Assembly (NCBI GenBank): GCA_037013685.1 | Contig: CM072889.1 | Location: 19,415,976 to 19,479,975, forward strand | Origin: Acridotheres tristis | Lineage: Eukaryota; Chordata; Aves; Passeriformes; Sturnidae | Length of the DNA: 64,000 nt | Direction of reading: 5' to 3' | Shown here: piece by piece, positions 36,041 through 48,544 of the stretch | Layout: the number at the start of each line of letters is the position of its first letter | Position numbering within the stretch: position 1 is the stretch's first letter | The notes under the pieces: generated by a model | The model's input: only the letters and a program-made list of their open reading frames with translations | Database searches by the model: none | Told to the model about the DNA's origin: nothing | Made by a program: the position numbers and the translations under genes

Positions 36041-37495
36041 GGTTTCATGTGTGACCTCTTTCTGTTTGCTACCGAAAACACAAAGTAAAGAGTCAAGGAT
36101 CATTAGCTGACGAGGCAAACCTGCCCCGTCCCTTGCTCTGCTATTTTTCTCGTGATTATCAGCTCGGGAGGCAGTGGCTGCTTGTGATCCTTCCTGTGAT
36201 CCTTCCTGTGTTCAGGACAGGTTTCTGTGGAGCTGGGGAACAGATGAGAGCAGAATTCCCTGCGGTTTGGGCAGCCCTGCTCCTGCTGCTCCCTCCTCAT
36301 CATCATCCCCATCACTCCTTTCCTGCCCAGTGCACCCCAGAGAATCTGTGGGTTCTGGCTATTGCTCTCAGCCCATCTCTTCCCAAGTTTTTGGCAAGGA
36401 AGAAGGATTTGCAGGCACCAGGGACCAGAAGGAATCCATGACAAAGAACCTCCTGAAGGTCCCTGGCTGTGCTGCAGGGACAGGGGACTTTGGCTTCTGG
36501 AAAAGGTCATCTGCCTCAGCAGGGAGGAAAATAGATGGATCTGTACTTCTGTAATTTTTTTTTCTAGCCAGGCTAAAGAAAACTTCATAGAAAAAAATGT
36601 ATGGTTCAAAACCTAAAGAGTCGAGGTAGATTTTGGCGAATTTTCTTTAAAGTTTTGAGCTTTCTGGGGGTTATTTTATTATTATTTTATTCGGTGGTTG
36701 AATTTGTTTTTTTTCATTAGAAATAGTGTTGGTTATCAAACAAGACTCCAGATTGATTTGGGTTTTTATTATGTCTAGCTTTCAACATCCTCAAAGGCAT
36801 CTAATTGTTGGGGCCATCCTGAGTATGTGCACTTACAGAAATCAAGGCTCGAGTGGAGCTCCCCTGAAAGCCAGGCACCGGGAAGCCAAGATTAGTTTTC
36901 AGAAAGTAAGTGGTTTTCATTTTTCGGTTTCTCAAGGACTCTTTCAAGGGCCAAGCAGATGGCTGGGAGATCTACAGAATGGAAACCTGCAGTTCTAATG
37001 GGGACACACAAGTGTGTGTGGAGGGGGTTGTTTGTTTGGGGTTTCTTTTAGCTAAATTGCCTTTTTGTTTGACAGCAATTTACACTATTTATGCAGCTGG
37101 AACGCCAGTGCATTTTTTGTGTGGACTCTCCCTTTCCAACAAAGGACTGAGAAAATTGCCACACTAATTCTAGGAGCTTCCCAGCAGCTCTGAGGCATAA
37201 CCAGAGGAGCGATTTCCAACTTATAAAATACAAAGGCAAACAAGAGAAGAAAAGCACAGCTCGTTCCCACAGCAGCTCTGGCTCCGTTCTCAGGGAGTTT
37301 TCATGGACACCTGGGTGTGTGTTGAGGACCAAGGTGGTTTTTTGGGGGCACTGGGGGCTGTGCTGGCATTTTGGCAGTGGTGACCTTGTCCCTGAGCTGT
37401 GAGGGCTGTGGCAGAAGGAGCAGTGGCAGCACAGGGCACAGGTGTCCCCATGTCCCCAGAGCCTGGCACACCTTCCATGCGTTTGTACCTGGCTC
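36041..37495. other. non-coding stretch, no gene seen
   Basis: No supportable gene. A GATCCTTCCTGT direct repeat lies at 36,186-36,209. AT-rich sequence fills 36,540-36,780. Open frames at 36,103-36,609 (minus) and 36,174-36,554 (plus) overlap and contradict one another, and neither shows a domain. Confidence 0.55.
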
Positions 37496-37680
37496 AATTT
37501 AGCATAATATTAAGATATTATCCTACATTTTTCCATCCTCTCCTCATCATCATTGCCAGGATGATTCACTGGAGGCTTCCTGGACGAATTCCTGGTGAGG
37601 AACCTGGTGAGGAAGCCACTGATGTGAGGCCAGAGAGTGCCCAGGATTGCCCAAAGCACCCCAGGGATCCCTGCAGAGCT
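37496..37680 (+). repeat. left arm of long inverted repeat
   Basis: This segment matches the reverse complement of 38,683-38,848. Shared words in the same order include ATCATTGCCAGGATGATTCA, CTGGAGGC, CTGGACGAATTCCTGG, GAGGAACCTGGTGAG, GATTGCCC and AAAGCACCCCAGGGATCCCT. Differences are scattered substitutions and small indels, so the duplication is not recent. The outer edge begins near AATTTAG and the inner edge is near CTGCAG. Confidence 0.85.
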
Positions 37681-38682
37681 CCTGCCCAGGGCACCCAAAA
37701 CTCAGAGCTGGAGAATTCCCTCCCCTCCCACCCCTGGGCTCACCAAACTGCCATAAAGAAATGGTGCTGGGCTTGCAGCTGCCCAGGGCAACTGAGCCAT
37801 AGGGTTGGGCTGGTGCCTTCCCTGGGGATCCCCAAGAATTCCCTGGGATCCTGGGCGTGGGTTTCAGGGAGCACTGCACAGACACCCCCTCATTTTTGCA
37901 TCTATTTGTTGTGTGGCTGTCCCACACATTTCCCTTGCTAGCCTGTCATAACCATTACTAAAATATGCTTATCTCATATATGCAAATAGCAGGATATTTA
38001 TAAGATTCTTTGAAATTTCCATAATTGTGCTGTAAAAAAAAAAAAAAGAAAAAGAAAAAAATCTCTTTGCTTATCTCGCAGAGTGTTGTAACCACAGTGT
38101 TACTTTTATTGAAATCCAAAAATCACTCAGCAAAATAAGAATAGTTAGAAAACTGTCGGGTTTTTATATTTTTGAAATAGAAGGGAAAGAAAGTGAGCAA
38201 ACCAGGCTTTATTATTTTAAATTAGAAACTTTAATGCTCACCAAAAAGGATATAAACTGTAAATGTATTTTAGCAGTTCCTAGAGAAAAAAGAGAGAGGT
38301 TTTAATAATAACACTGTGTGCTCCTATATCATTTTCATTAGAAAAATCTTGGAGCACTTTCAGCTTATTAAAGAATGGAATGCCTCAGAAGGCTCTCGGG
38401 AGGGAAAGTAAAGTAACAAATATAAATCCACTTTATTCTCCATCCTGTGATTACCTGGAACTTCCCAGGCACCCTTGGGATGCACAGCTCCCTGTCACAC
38501 CTGGACAGGAGCTCCCTGTCACACCTGGCAGGGACAGGAGCTCCCTGTCACACCTGGCAGGGACAGGAGCTCCCTGTCACACCTGGCAGGGACCCCACTG
38601 CTCACCTGGGGGCTGAGTGAACCAACACATGGAAGGATTTTCCCAAACCTCGTGTCCTGCCCCATGGGGACACACCAGGACC
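37681..38682. other. spacer between inverted arms
   Basis: About 1 kb of sequence between the inverted arms. It holds an A-run with scattered G at 38,034-38,060, AT-rich sequence to about 38,440 and a short 29-bp minisatellite. No transposase-like frame is present, so if the structure is a transposon it is non-autonomous. Confidence 0.5.
38485..38593. repeat. 29-bp short minisatellite
   Basis: Four units of AGCTCCCTGTCACACCTGG with spacing 24, 29 and 29 bp; the longer units add CAGGGACAGG. It lies inside the spacer, 90 bp from the right inverted arm. Confidence 0.92.
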
Positions 38683-38848
38683 CTGCAGGGATCCCTGGGG
38701 TGCTTTGGGCAATCCTGGGCACTCTCTGGCCTCACATGAGTCGATTTCTCACCAGGTTCCTCAGCCAGGAATTCGTCCAGGCAGCCTCCAGTGAATCATC
38801 CTGGCAATGATGTGGAGAGGACAGAAAAATAAGATATTAGCCTAAATT
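38683..38848 (-). repeat. right arm of long inverted repeat
   Basis: Reverse-complement partner of 37,496-37,680. Words shared in inverted order include CCAGGATTGCCCAAAGC-type and CAGCCTCCAGTGAATCATCC-type segments. The right arm is some 15-20 bp shorter because of small deletions near its outer end. No target-site duplication could be identified outside the arms. Confidence 0.85.
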
Positions 38849-41311
38849 TAGCAAGAGTCATAAAATGTTCATTGAAACAACAAAAGGAGGAAGAGAGGCT
38901 GTAAAGGTAGGGGGTATTCCCTGGTCTGATGAAGAAAATAATATTAAAAACTCCCCAGTGTTTAATTTCAGGAAATACAATCGACTGAGCGAGTGCCCAG
39001 AAGAGGAACAGCATGTTAACATATCTTAGATAAACAGGAGCCAACTTGTTACCCTGACAGAAAAACCAGAGAGCCCATCAATGCAATGGGGGAGAATAAT
39101 AAATTAAAAACCAGATGGTTCAAAGATGTGATTGCATCTTCAGCTTCAGCAGCAAGAAAGAAGGGGAATACATATGGATTGCAGGCAGGCCAGGAACACA
39201 AAAGCTTGGAAAAAATACAAGAACAGGAGAGGCAGGCTCATCATAATGAAATTAATTAAAAGAGCAGGACCTCTAGTTATTTTAGGTCCCAGTGGTAGAA
39301 ACACCAGAATTCCAAGCTCCATTCTTCGTTTCTACACGAAGTTTCCTATTTCATCCATGCTCAGAAAAGGACCTCTTCCTTTCTGAGCTAGATAGTGAGT
39401 CAAGGCAGATGGGAATTATTCTGAGCTAGGAGAAAACAAAGAAGCACAAATTAATGGCTTACTGGCAGAAAGGCAGTTTGAAGCACTTTGCCAAAGCACA
39501 TTTTATTCCTACCCTTATCCTACATAGATATTTTTTCCTTTAATTCTCTTCAGCACAGAAATGCATGACTAAGCAGAGATACATATCTGCACTGTGCACA
39601 GGCTGGAGGGGGCATTAAAACAGGCAAAAAAAAAAAAAAAACAGACAAAAGGAAAGGAGGGAAATCTGTAATGGCTGCTGCAATGATCTAACAACTTGCT
39701 GCATGTCGTTCAGCACACAGAAAATAGAAATAGAAGAGAAAATCCTGCCAGCCTGAACTCGTCTCATGCCGTGGTTACTGTGTGGGTTTGTGTGCAGCTG
39801 CCTGCATTCTGTCACCCAGATATGGCACACGCACTCCCATCCCTGAGTGCCTCCCCTGCAGAAGCTCTGGTGGGGTGTGGGGGAGTCCTGGTGGCCACGG
39901 GGACCTTGGCCAAAATCCCACTTCTGCCAGGAGAGGAAGTCTTGACTTCAGAAGGGGCAGGGTTTTGCTCCAGCTTCCTTTGCAGCAGTAAAACTTTAAA
40001 ATCTGCAGCAGGGCCCTCCCTGCCCGGGGTTATGTTCAACCATTTCTGTGAGAAGTCTAGAAGTTGTTTAACTCTGCAAATTTATCATGCATAAACAATT
40101 TAAGTCATGGTACCCATAATATTTCAGTCTTAATTTGGCAAAATGATGGAGGCAGAAACTCAAGCTGCACTTGTGTTTGAATAGTGTGAATTCTTTCATA
40201 ACTATTAACTTTCAAGACCTCAATTTGATATCCTTTGGGAACAGATTCCCTCTGTGCTTTGAGTGTTAGAAACAGGAGATCAGGAGGTGGAGGCTCAGTT
40301 CTTGTTACGAGATTTTCAGTTGTTTTCTCAACTTCCTGTCACCTCTTTTCCCCTTGTGTAAAATTAGGATAATGACATTTCTTCATATGACAGTAGCTCA
40401 AAGTGTTCATGTCTAAAATGCTCAGGTGGAAGGTGTTATACACTTCAGAGATTATTGTTTATTACCACGATTGCTATTACTGATATTTCTGAGAGTTTCA
40501 CTCTCACATATGTAATAAGGGCAAAATCTTATGAACATTTTGCCTGATTTTGAACTTAAAACCAATTTTGTTCTGAATTAATTCCTTTGAATAGAATTAT
40601 TCCTGAACTACATCAACTGGGGACCAGCTGCTGACCCCAAGTGTTTAAGAACTACAGATAATCACCGATGAAAAGAGACAAAAATATATTTTATCTAAGA
40701 AGTATCTAATGTTGTGATAGAAACTGAAATTAAAGTATAATCCAGAGAGGGAGAGAGAGAGAGGGAGAGAGAGTATTCTTTAATTAAAATCAGCTACCTC
40801 AAAAGATGGATTTTCTCAGGAGTGAAATTTGCACGGTGCTGAAGGCTTTCCACTTAAATCCTTGATGATGCAAGGAAGAAGAATTCTCAGGGAGTAATAT
40901 TGGCATTAGCAGATAGCCACATGCCACTGCACAATAAGGAAAAATCTGCAGAGAAAAAGATATATGGCAATAGAACAGAAAGATGCACAAAACAGGAAAC
41001 TCCCTGAAACACAAACACATGATTGTTCAGCAGCAAATGAATAGTTTGGCAGAGAAAGGGACACGAGATAGAGGCTCGTGAAGATAGAGAAAGAAAAATA
41101 AACCCAGAAGCAGCAGAGATCAATGAAAACAATGGGCACTTTCTGCCAGGAGATATGTTAAAAAGACTGAAAACAGGGCTCTAGATAACGTGTTCAGAAT
41201 GATCCATGAGCCTTCCCACCACCTCCGTGGCAATTCCTGGTCCCAGCCAAGCTCAGGTCGTGGGTCAAGGCACGGGGAGGGTGTGGGGCCAGCCTGGGGA
41301 GAGCAGGGGAG
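38849..41311. other. non-coding stretch, no gene seen
   Basis: No supportable gene. An A-run lies at 39,627-39,642. A GA-rich tract (GAGAGGGAGAGAGAGAGAGG type) lies at about 40,747-40,775. The part 40,080-40,720 is AT-rich single-copy sequence. Confidence 0.6.
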
Positions 41312-41857
41312 AGCTCAGCATCCCTTTGGGGCTGGGCAGGCAGTGCCTTCCCTTCCTGGAGAGCTCCTGGAGAGCTCAGCATCCCTTTGGGGCTGGGCAG
41401 GCAGTGCCTTCTCCTCCTGGAGCAGCTCCTGGAGAGCTCAGCATCCCTTTGGGGCTGGGCAGGCAGTGCCTTCCCTTCCTGGAGAGCTCCTGGAGAGCTC
41501 AGCATCCCTTTGGGGCTGGGCAGGCAGTGCCTTCTCCTCTTGGAGAGCTCCTGGAGAGCTCAGCATCCCTTTGGGGCTGGGCAGGCAGTGCCTTCCCTCC
41601 TGGAGAGCTCCTGGAGAGCTCAGCGTCCTTTTGGGGCTGGGCAGGCAGTGCCTTCTCCTCCTGGAGAGCTCCTGGAGAGCTCAGCGTCCTTTTGGGGCTG
41701 GGCAGGCAGTGCCTTCTCCTCCTGGAGAGCTCCTGGAGAGCTCAGCATCCCTTTGGGGCTGGGCAGGCAGTGCCTTCCCTCCTGGAGCAGCTCCTGGAGA
41801 GCTCAGCGTCCTTTTGGGGCTGGGCAGGCAGTGCCTTCTCCTCCTGGAGCAGCTCCT
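41312..41857. repeat. 61-bp minisatellite, nine copies
   Basis: Nine units of 60-62 bp beginning AGCTCAGCATCCCTTTGGGG and continuing CTGGGCAGGCAGTGCC, with a TCC/CTCC-rich linker and CTGGAGAGCTCCTGGAG. Unit starts are near 41,312, 41,373, 41,435, 41,496, 41,557, 41,617, 41,678, 41,739 and 41,800. CATCCC and CGTCCT are the main unit types, and the CGTCCT type clusters towards the right. Because the unit is not a multiple of three, the long plus-strand open frames change peptide at each unit and are not genes. Confidence 0.95.
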
Positions 41858-41919
41858 GCTGCTGCTGCTGCTGTGATGATGCTGATGATGCTGTGATGAT
41901 GCTGATGATGCTGTGATGG

Positions 41920-41950
<31 letters not shown>

Positions 41951-41960
41951 GATGATGCTG
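41857..41960. repeat. CTG and GAT/GCT trinucleotide repeats
   Basis: The last minisatellite unit passes directly into five CTG triplets. These are followed by GATGAT-GCT composites such as TGATGATGCTGATGATGCTG and then runs of GAT. The sequence shows stepwise conversion of one triplet into the next by slippage. Confidence 0.93.
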
Positions 41961-44900
41961 GCTCGTTGGGAATCCTGCTCCCTCCCCTGTTAGCTGCCGT
42001 CACAGATGGCTCCCTGCAGCACACAGAAGGCTCCTGGCAGGGCAGTGTGGCACACTGGAGCTGGCCGTGTGTCCCTTGCACAAACACCCCTGCACCGTTC
42101 AGCATTTATCTCATTGTGTGCAGCAGAGCAGATCCCTCAGGTACCTCACCCTGCCTTCCTCACACATGCAAATCTCTCTTGCAGGAATCCTGTCTTAACA
42201 GCCAGGTGGGCTCTGCTGCAGTGAGGAAAATGTATCTCTTTTCTTTTAAATCTTATTTCTTTTCCTTCCTTTAAGAAAAAAAAAAAAAACAAAAATTATT
42301 TGAGGGCTAAAGTGGAGGAGCTGCTGCAGTGGTGTGACATCAGTGGGGAGATGGGCAGGGTGTGGGCAGCAGCACAGCACCCTCCCTGTGCTCAGGGCAC
42401 CTTATTGCCAGGGAGGGGACACACAGAGCTCCAGTGCCCGTAAATGCCTTCCAGCTTTGCTCTGTGTGATGCAAGTGTTTTTGTAGAAAGAGCCTAAACC
42501 CAAATTGTTAGTCTAATATTGGCCACGATATTGCAGCCAGGCAGGATGGGATCTGTTTTAATGTGTCACATTAAAAAACCTGTGCAAATCTTGGCTGAGT
42601 TCAGGTTCCCAAAGAGCTGATGTGGATTCAGGACAAATTTCAGTTCAAGCAGAAGGGTTGGCTAATCATTAAAATACATCATACAGGTAATCTGGCTCAC
42701 AGTCCCAGACCTTTAGAGGTATTTTAATAGCCACAGTACTCCAAGTGCTAAAACAGCTTGACCAGATTTGGCATCCAGCATCTCCTGAAAGGAAAATGGA
42801 GCTCCCAGCAGCAGAGGAGCGAGGCCTTCTCAGTGATGTGACTGACATGGGCAATCATTGGCTCCTCCCGAGCTGACTCCACCTTCCCAGAGCTGCGTTT
42901 TCTGTGGCTCCTCAGCAGCCCCGAGTGTGCACAGCTCTGCCAGCCTGGTGGCACAGATGCCAGGGGGGCACAGGGCTGGCTGTCCGTGGCAGAGCAGAGG
43001 AGCTGAGAGTCAGGTGGGGTGTGCTGGCGAGCAGTGTTCTCATATTAACAGATTTCCACTCAAACTGGCAAATAGGGATGTCTATGTTAGAAATGCTGTG
43101 TGAAAGCCAAGGCAACAAAAGTCAAAATGTGCATACGAGAATATGTGGCACACACAGTATATGTCACAATGTTTACCATCACTTCAAAACATGCACCCGC
43201 CCACAGTTCTTCACTAGCAGCATCCTGGAACTTCTCCAATTGGGATTTGCTATATGAAGCAAAAGTCAATTAAAATCAGCCATTATTGTACAGATCATGA
43301 GATCCATAGTACGAGATCCCATACTCATCCCAGATGCTCATTAATAGCAGAGTGTTGTAAACAAGTCCAGGACAATTGCTTGGGGTTTGTGTGCTTTTCT
43401 GATGGCTGTGTTTGCTCAGTTAGCATGTAACATTTTTAAATGGGTTGGATTAGAATTTTTAGCAAATATCAAATTCCCCAGAAACACAGTTCTGCTGCGT
43501 TCTGGAGCTGTTTCAAATGTAGGTCAGAGGCAGTAAGGATGCTTAGCTAATGAAAACAGGCAGGGGGAGAAAGATTTGGGGGGATTCTGTCTGCCCAGCT
43601 CGCCCACCTTCTCTCAGCAGAGCCTGCTGCTGGCTGAGGTGTGGTGATTCATGTCTGCATCACACAAACCCCACGGTTCAGCTGGGGAGGGCTCCAGGCT
43701 GTGCTGCCTTGGTTCCATCAGTGTCTTGAGGAGTTCTTCCATGTGGTGAAGGAAATGTGATTTTCCAGGGAGGGAAACCGTGCAGTGCCCTGGTCAGAAG
43801 CTCCTGTGATTGTGCAAATCCAAAAACATGATTATTTCTGAAGACTTGCTGGCGTGGTTCAGTGAAATTCATGCAAAAATGGCCTTGAGCTGAGATGATT
43901 TTTGGGGGTAGGTGGAGGCTCCCAGTCCTTCAGATAGAACCAAACACCAACATCCATTTTCCAGCTCCCAGGTAAGGCCTGCCCAGAATTACAGGTGAGC
44001 CTGACCCTTCAGTCCTGCTCAAAAACAAAACACTGGCAGGGCTTTTTTAGACAAATAAAACATCAGCTCAATAGGAAACAAAGAGCTTTGTTTTGGAAAA
44101 GGATTGCCCCACCCCATACACACACACAAATGCACACATACTAATTTTTAGGGCTGATTTATAAACAAAAAAATCTGTAATTAGCACAATTTTGTTTGTA
44201 ATTAGCAGGGATGAATTGTTTGCTTTAGTGCCAATATCAGTAGCAATGGAAGTGCACTTGCTCTTTTGTTTTCAACTCTTTCACTACCTCTTTCTGTTTA
44301 GTTTCAAGGTGAGATCAGTATCTGGAAACATGATGTAATTTATGCTGTTATCATTTTATGAACTTCAGCAAATCTACTCCTGATAATGTATTATAATTAT
44401 ACTGGTAATCAGAACTGGATTTGAAAATGCAGGAAGCCTGGTGCCAACTGCCACTGTGTGTCTGACCAGATCAGAAAATGAAAACAACAGTTACTGGCAT
44501 TTATTGTCAAGGGAGCTTCAGCTCAGATTTGCAGACAGATGTGGACTGCAAAAATTAAATGGCTGTTCATTTCACATGTACACCTAATTTCTGTGGATTT
44601 TGAGACTGGCATCCTAATCTCTGTCATGCTTGTTCTCATTTTCTTCTCAGTTTTCCTTTAAGAGAAGCTTTCCTGCTCTAAAGCCAAATGCAATGTTCCC
44701 TGCTGTGATGGATTCCTTCTTTTTCCTTCCTAATTGGAGCCATTTCATCAGATCGAATTTTGACAAAGATAGTAATTGTCATCCAATTTTAAGGCAATGA
44801 CAAGATCAATATGAATTCTCAGATGACAAGTATTATTACTGGGTGAGCACAAAGAAACAAAGAAAATGAAAAATCCATGTTCTAGGGATCAAAACAGTTA

Positions 44901-47900
44901 GAGGCACATGCTTGCCTTGATCCACGTGTATGTGAATCCTGCTACAACAATTGAGGCTGTGCCTGTGGATGGATGGGGTAGAACAGATGGCCTTTGCCAG
45001 GCAAATAGTGCAGGAAAACGAGCACCCAGTGCTTTAGTACATTGCAGTTTGGGTAATGTGGGAGTCAATTAACTTGCCACCAAACAGGCTTGCAGGGAAA
45101 ATTACCCACAGCCCCATCTCGGAGAATTCTGCTCCTCCTTAACATTTTGTGCTCCTTCTGTTCCCTGAATGTCAGGAGTAAATACCCGAGAAAACCCTGC
45201 TTCTTCAAGGTAAATATATTCAAACTGTATTTATGTAGGCAGAAGTACTTGATTATTTTTATAACATTGTTTAAATGAGATGATCTGATTAGTTAATGGC
45301 CCAAAGAGTTCAGACAGAGTTCAGATAAGGCTCTGAAATGTGCAGCAGCATCTTCAGACCTTCTGTGCACCGTGGTGGTTTTGGGAGGGACTCTGCCACG
45401 TGTGCACAACCTGCCAGGTACAGCCACGTTGTTTTAGCAGGTTCACCCTGCAACAAGACGTTTCTTCAAGGCATTTGACCCCGGCACTGCAGCTCCTGTT
45501 CCGTGTTTGCTGCTCACAGTGCATCCAGGTTTCCAGTGCAGGGCTGCTCTGCACACCCTTCCCTGGCTGTTCAACCAGAGCTCCTGCTTTCCCACCCCTA
45601 AGTGTTAAATCCAAGGAATGAGACCCCTCCTGGGCTGGGTTTTTTTTTTTTTGTTTTTTTTTTTTTTCATTATTTATCTTCAAAATACATTTTAACTGAG
45701 GAAAAGCAAAATAATACATGGTTGTCCTGCTAATTGGCAGCTGCTCTGGGTAACAACCGTGACAAGTCTCAGCTCTGTCCACTTCGACCCAGCCAAGTCA
45801 TGAAAGGTTTCCAGGCAGAGCGTTGGGTTCTGAAAACCAGTGTACACTGGTAGCTGTGCTGGAATCCCTGCATTGCTAAGAACCTTCTCAGCCACCCAAA
45901 TGCAGGTCCAGGAGGATTATGATCCGTGGAGGAAAGGCCTCAGCCAAGCACTGAAAAGATGTTTGTTAGCCTCCCAAAATATAAATAAAATATTTACAAA
46001 GAGAATAATTGACTTTTGATGTTTACTTCAGGCTATGGTTAAGCAGGCAGTGTCTGTACTAAGCAATGCAGTGACCACCTGCCACAAATGCTGTGATATT
46101 TGACAGATCCCTTTCTGCCAAGAACTATAATTCCTATTTAAATCTAAATAGAGGAGCCATGAATGCAGATTTCTCATCACAAAGACGCTGATGTTAATCC
46201 CCAGTACAGAAAAATAAGAAAAGCCAGAACGTTTTATTGGATTTTATATGGAAGATAATTAAACAGTATTTCTTCTTTACTTGGTATACAGCATCCCATC
46301 AACCTTCCTGCTGAAATTTGTTTATAAAGAAAACCAGAAAGTTTTATTACGTTTTTATGTAAAAGAAAATTAGCATTTTGTATATTTGAACTTACAACAG
46401 AATAACAACAAAGCGGGTAAACAAAAAATGACCAAGGAATGATGAAAATAAACAGCAAAAAAGAACGTGAGGAAAGCACAACACTGCTCTCATACACACA
46501 ATTTCATATTCTAAGCATGAAAACCAGATAAATGTTTGTGTGCATATGTATGTATTGTATAGATCCCTGTACCAAGCAGTTCTGAAAACCTAAACTGGTG
46601 AAAGTCAGGAAATGCCAGAATTAGATGTGCTTGCACACCCCTCATTTGCCCTTTTTGATTGTGTACACACAAACATATGCTGGGTTGGGTTTTTTTTTTT
46701 TTTTCTTTTTCCACACACACACCCCCCACAGAAAATGGTGCAGTGTGGGCAGAAAATTGGCTGTGAGGATGATGTAATCTCTGAGCTTTGCAGGAGCTCT
46801 CTCCTGTGCCCACCAGCCACTCTGGCATTTTGGATGTACCCAAGGAAGTTCTCTTAGCATGTTTCCCAGCAGGTGGGTGCTGCCAATCTGTGTCTGGGGG
46901 TGCATTTAAAGAGAGATTATTAATACAGGGGAGGGGGCAGGGGGAGCTGTATCCAAGGCTGCATTTAAAAAATGCTTCACTCCAGCCCGTGCTGCCATTT
47001 ACTGCATTATGTGATGCATGTGGATTTTCCAAACAAAAGATGTTTATGGGGAGAGGATATTTTAAGATCCCCTTTCATGACTGCACAGACCCCTCTCCAA
47101 GCAGATGGCCTGACAGTTGCAAGAAAACTGTTCATAATGCCAGAAGTAGCATTTTAAATTCTTTTTTTTTTTTTTTTTAAGACAGTTTGTTCTCAGTGTA
47201 CATTTTAAGCAGGTACTAATTCTGTCTGTCCGTGGCACCTTCCCCAGCAGCACCAGAGCACCCAAAGCTGCTCCCTCCTGGTGCTCCCATGCATAAGGCA
47301 CCACTGAAATTCCAATTCCACTCACTGCTAACTTGGAATAATATTGGAGATGCAACAGTTTCCCTTTTATCCCCAAAACAGGAGGCACCAGCAGTGAAAA
47401 AGTTTTCTTGGCATCTGTGAGTGCATAGAAGAAAGAATTTTCCAAGGGCGTGGATCTATTTAATTCCATTTTCATTCTCAGCCTTGCCTGTTACCTGGCT
47501 GTTGTTGACGATCTTTGGGGAAAATAAGCAGCAGAGAACCAAGTGACCAAAGCTGAGCCACTTCACCATTCCTAACTGGAGGCACTGGGGGAGGAATGTG
47601 GGAGCAGTGGCTTCACAGAGCTGCATTTGCTGACCCTTTCATTGCCTGCCCAGAACCTCCTGCTTGCAGCAAACGAGCACTTCCATATCATGCACTTGAT
47701 AAATAAATAATGCCATCCCTCTGGAGACAAAAATTCCCTCTCAAGGACAGGGACTAAGTGTCCTTCCAGTCTGGGGAGATGGTTTTGTTTTTGCTTTTCC
47801 TTCACCTCGGGAGCTGAGGTTTATTATTTGTCACATCAAACACATTCAGAAGTATTTCTGAAAAATTTGCCTAATATCCTGCAGCAATGAGTTGCAGGCT

Positions 47901-48237
47901 TGATTATACAGTGCACGAATGTTTTCAGCATTTTTCCTTCACCTTTCCATGCATATTTGTGCTTCAGAGAAAACAGAATAAATAGCCCCTTCTCTCTGCT
48001 TCTGTTATATCATCTTTTACTCCTGTGTTTTGTAAACTAAACAATGCTGGTCTTTTTAATCACTTTTTAGATGGAAGCCTCTTTCCTCATGTGTTTAATC
48101 ATTTTTTGCTGCACTTTTTTGCTGCAGAATTTCATACATGTGGGCATATACACCCTGGAGCAATCCAAAACTCTACTAAGAACAGGTTTTAAGGCTTCAC
48201 AGAGGTTTGCTCTCTGCTCCCAAAACAATATTTATTT
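41961..48237. other. non-coding stretch, no gene seen
   Basis: No supportable gene in 6.3 kb. Homopolymer tracts: A-run 42,277-42,289; T-runs 45,641-45,667, 46,691-46,705 and 47,162-47,179. A small CA-rich tract lies at 44,118-44,130. The segment 44,260-44,860 is AT-rich single-copy DNA without a recognisable repeat. A duplicated TTTTTTGCTGCA word is seen at 48,104-48,127. Confidence 0.6.
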
Positions 48238-48544
48238 TAATATGATATGATATGATATATGATATGATATAATAAATAGGATATAATATGGTATAATATG
48301 ATATAATGTAATATAATGTAATATAATGTAATATAATGTAATATAATATAACATAATATAATATAATATAATATAATATAATATAATATAATATAATATA
48401 ATATAATATAATATAATATAATATAATATAATATAATTAATATAATATAATATAATATAATATAATATAATATATATGCATATATAAATATATCTATATA
48501 TACACATACATACATATATATACATACATATATACATATATATA
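48238..48544. repeat. (TATAA)n microsatellite with AT-rich flanks
   Basis: About 240 bp of TATAA pentamers (48,290-48,473). They are preceded by GATAT/TGATAT variants and ATGTAATATA decamers, and followed by TATACATA tetranucleotide-type repeats to 48,544. The left part is the more variable. Both minus-strand open frames are artefacts of the pentamer. Such pure AT tracts unwind easily and are prone to length change. Confidence 0.97.

Noticed and set aside
37399..37941. 180-codon plus open frame
   Set aside because: It crosses the left inverted arm and ordinary flanking DNA; the partner arm does not preserve it; no domain.
41190..41916. Two overlapping plus frames of 228 and 236 codons
   Set aside because: They read the 61-bp minisatellite; the unit is not divisible by three, so the same peptide moves from frame to frame.
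48232..48537. Tyr/Ile-rich 101- and 92-codon minus frames
   Set aside because: Translation of the TATAA microsatellite.
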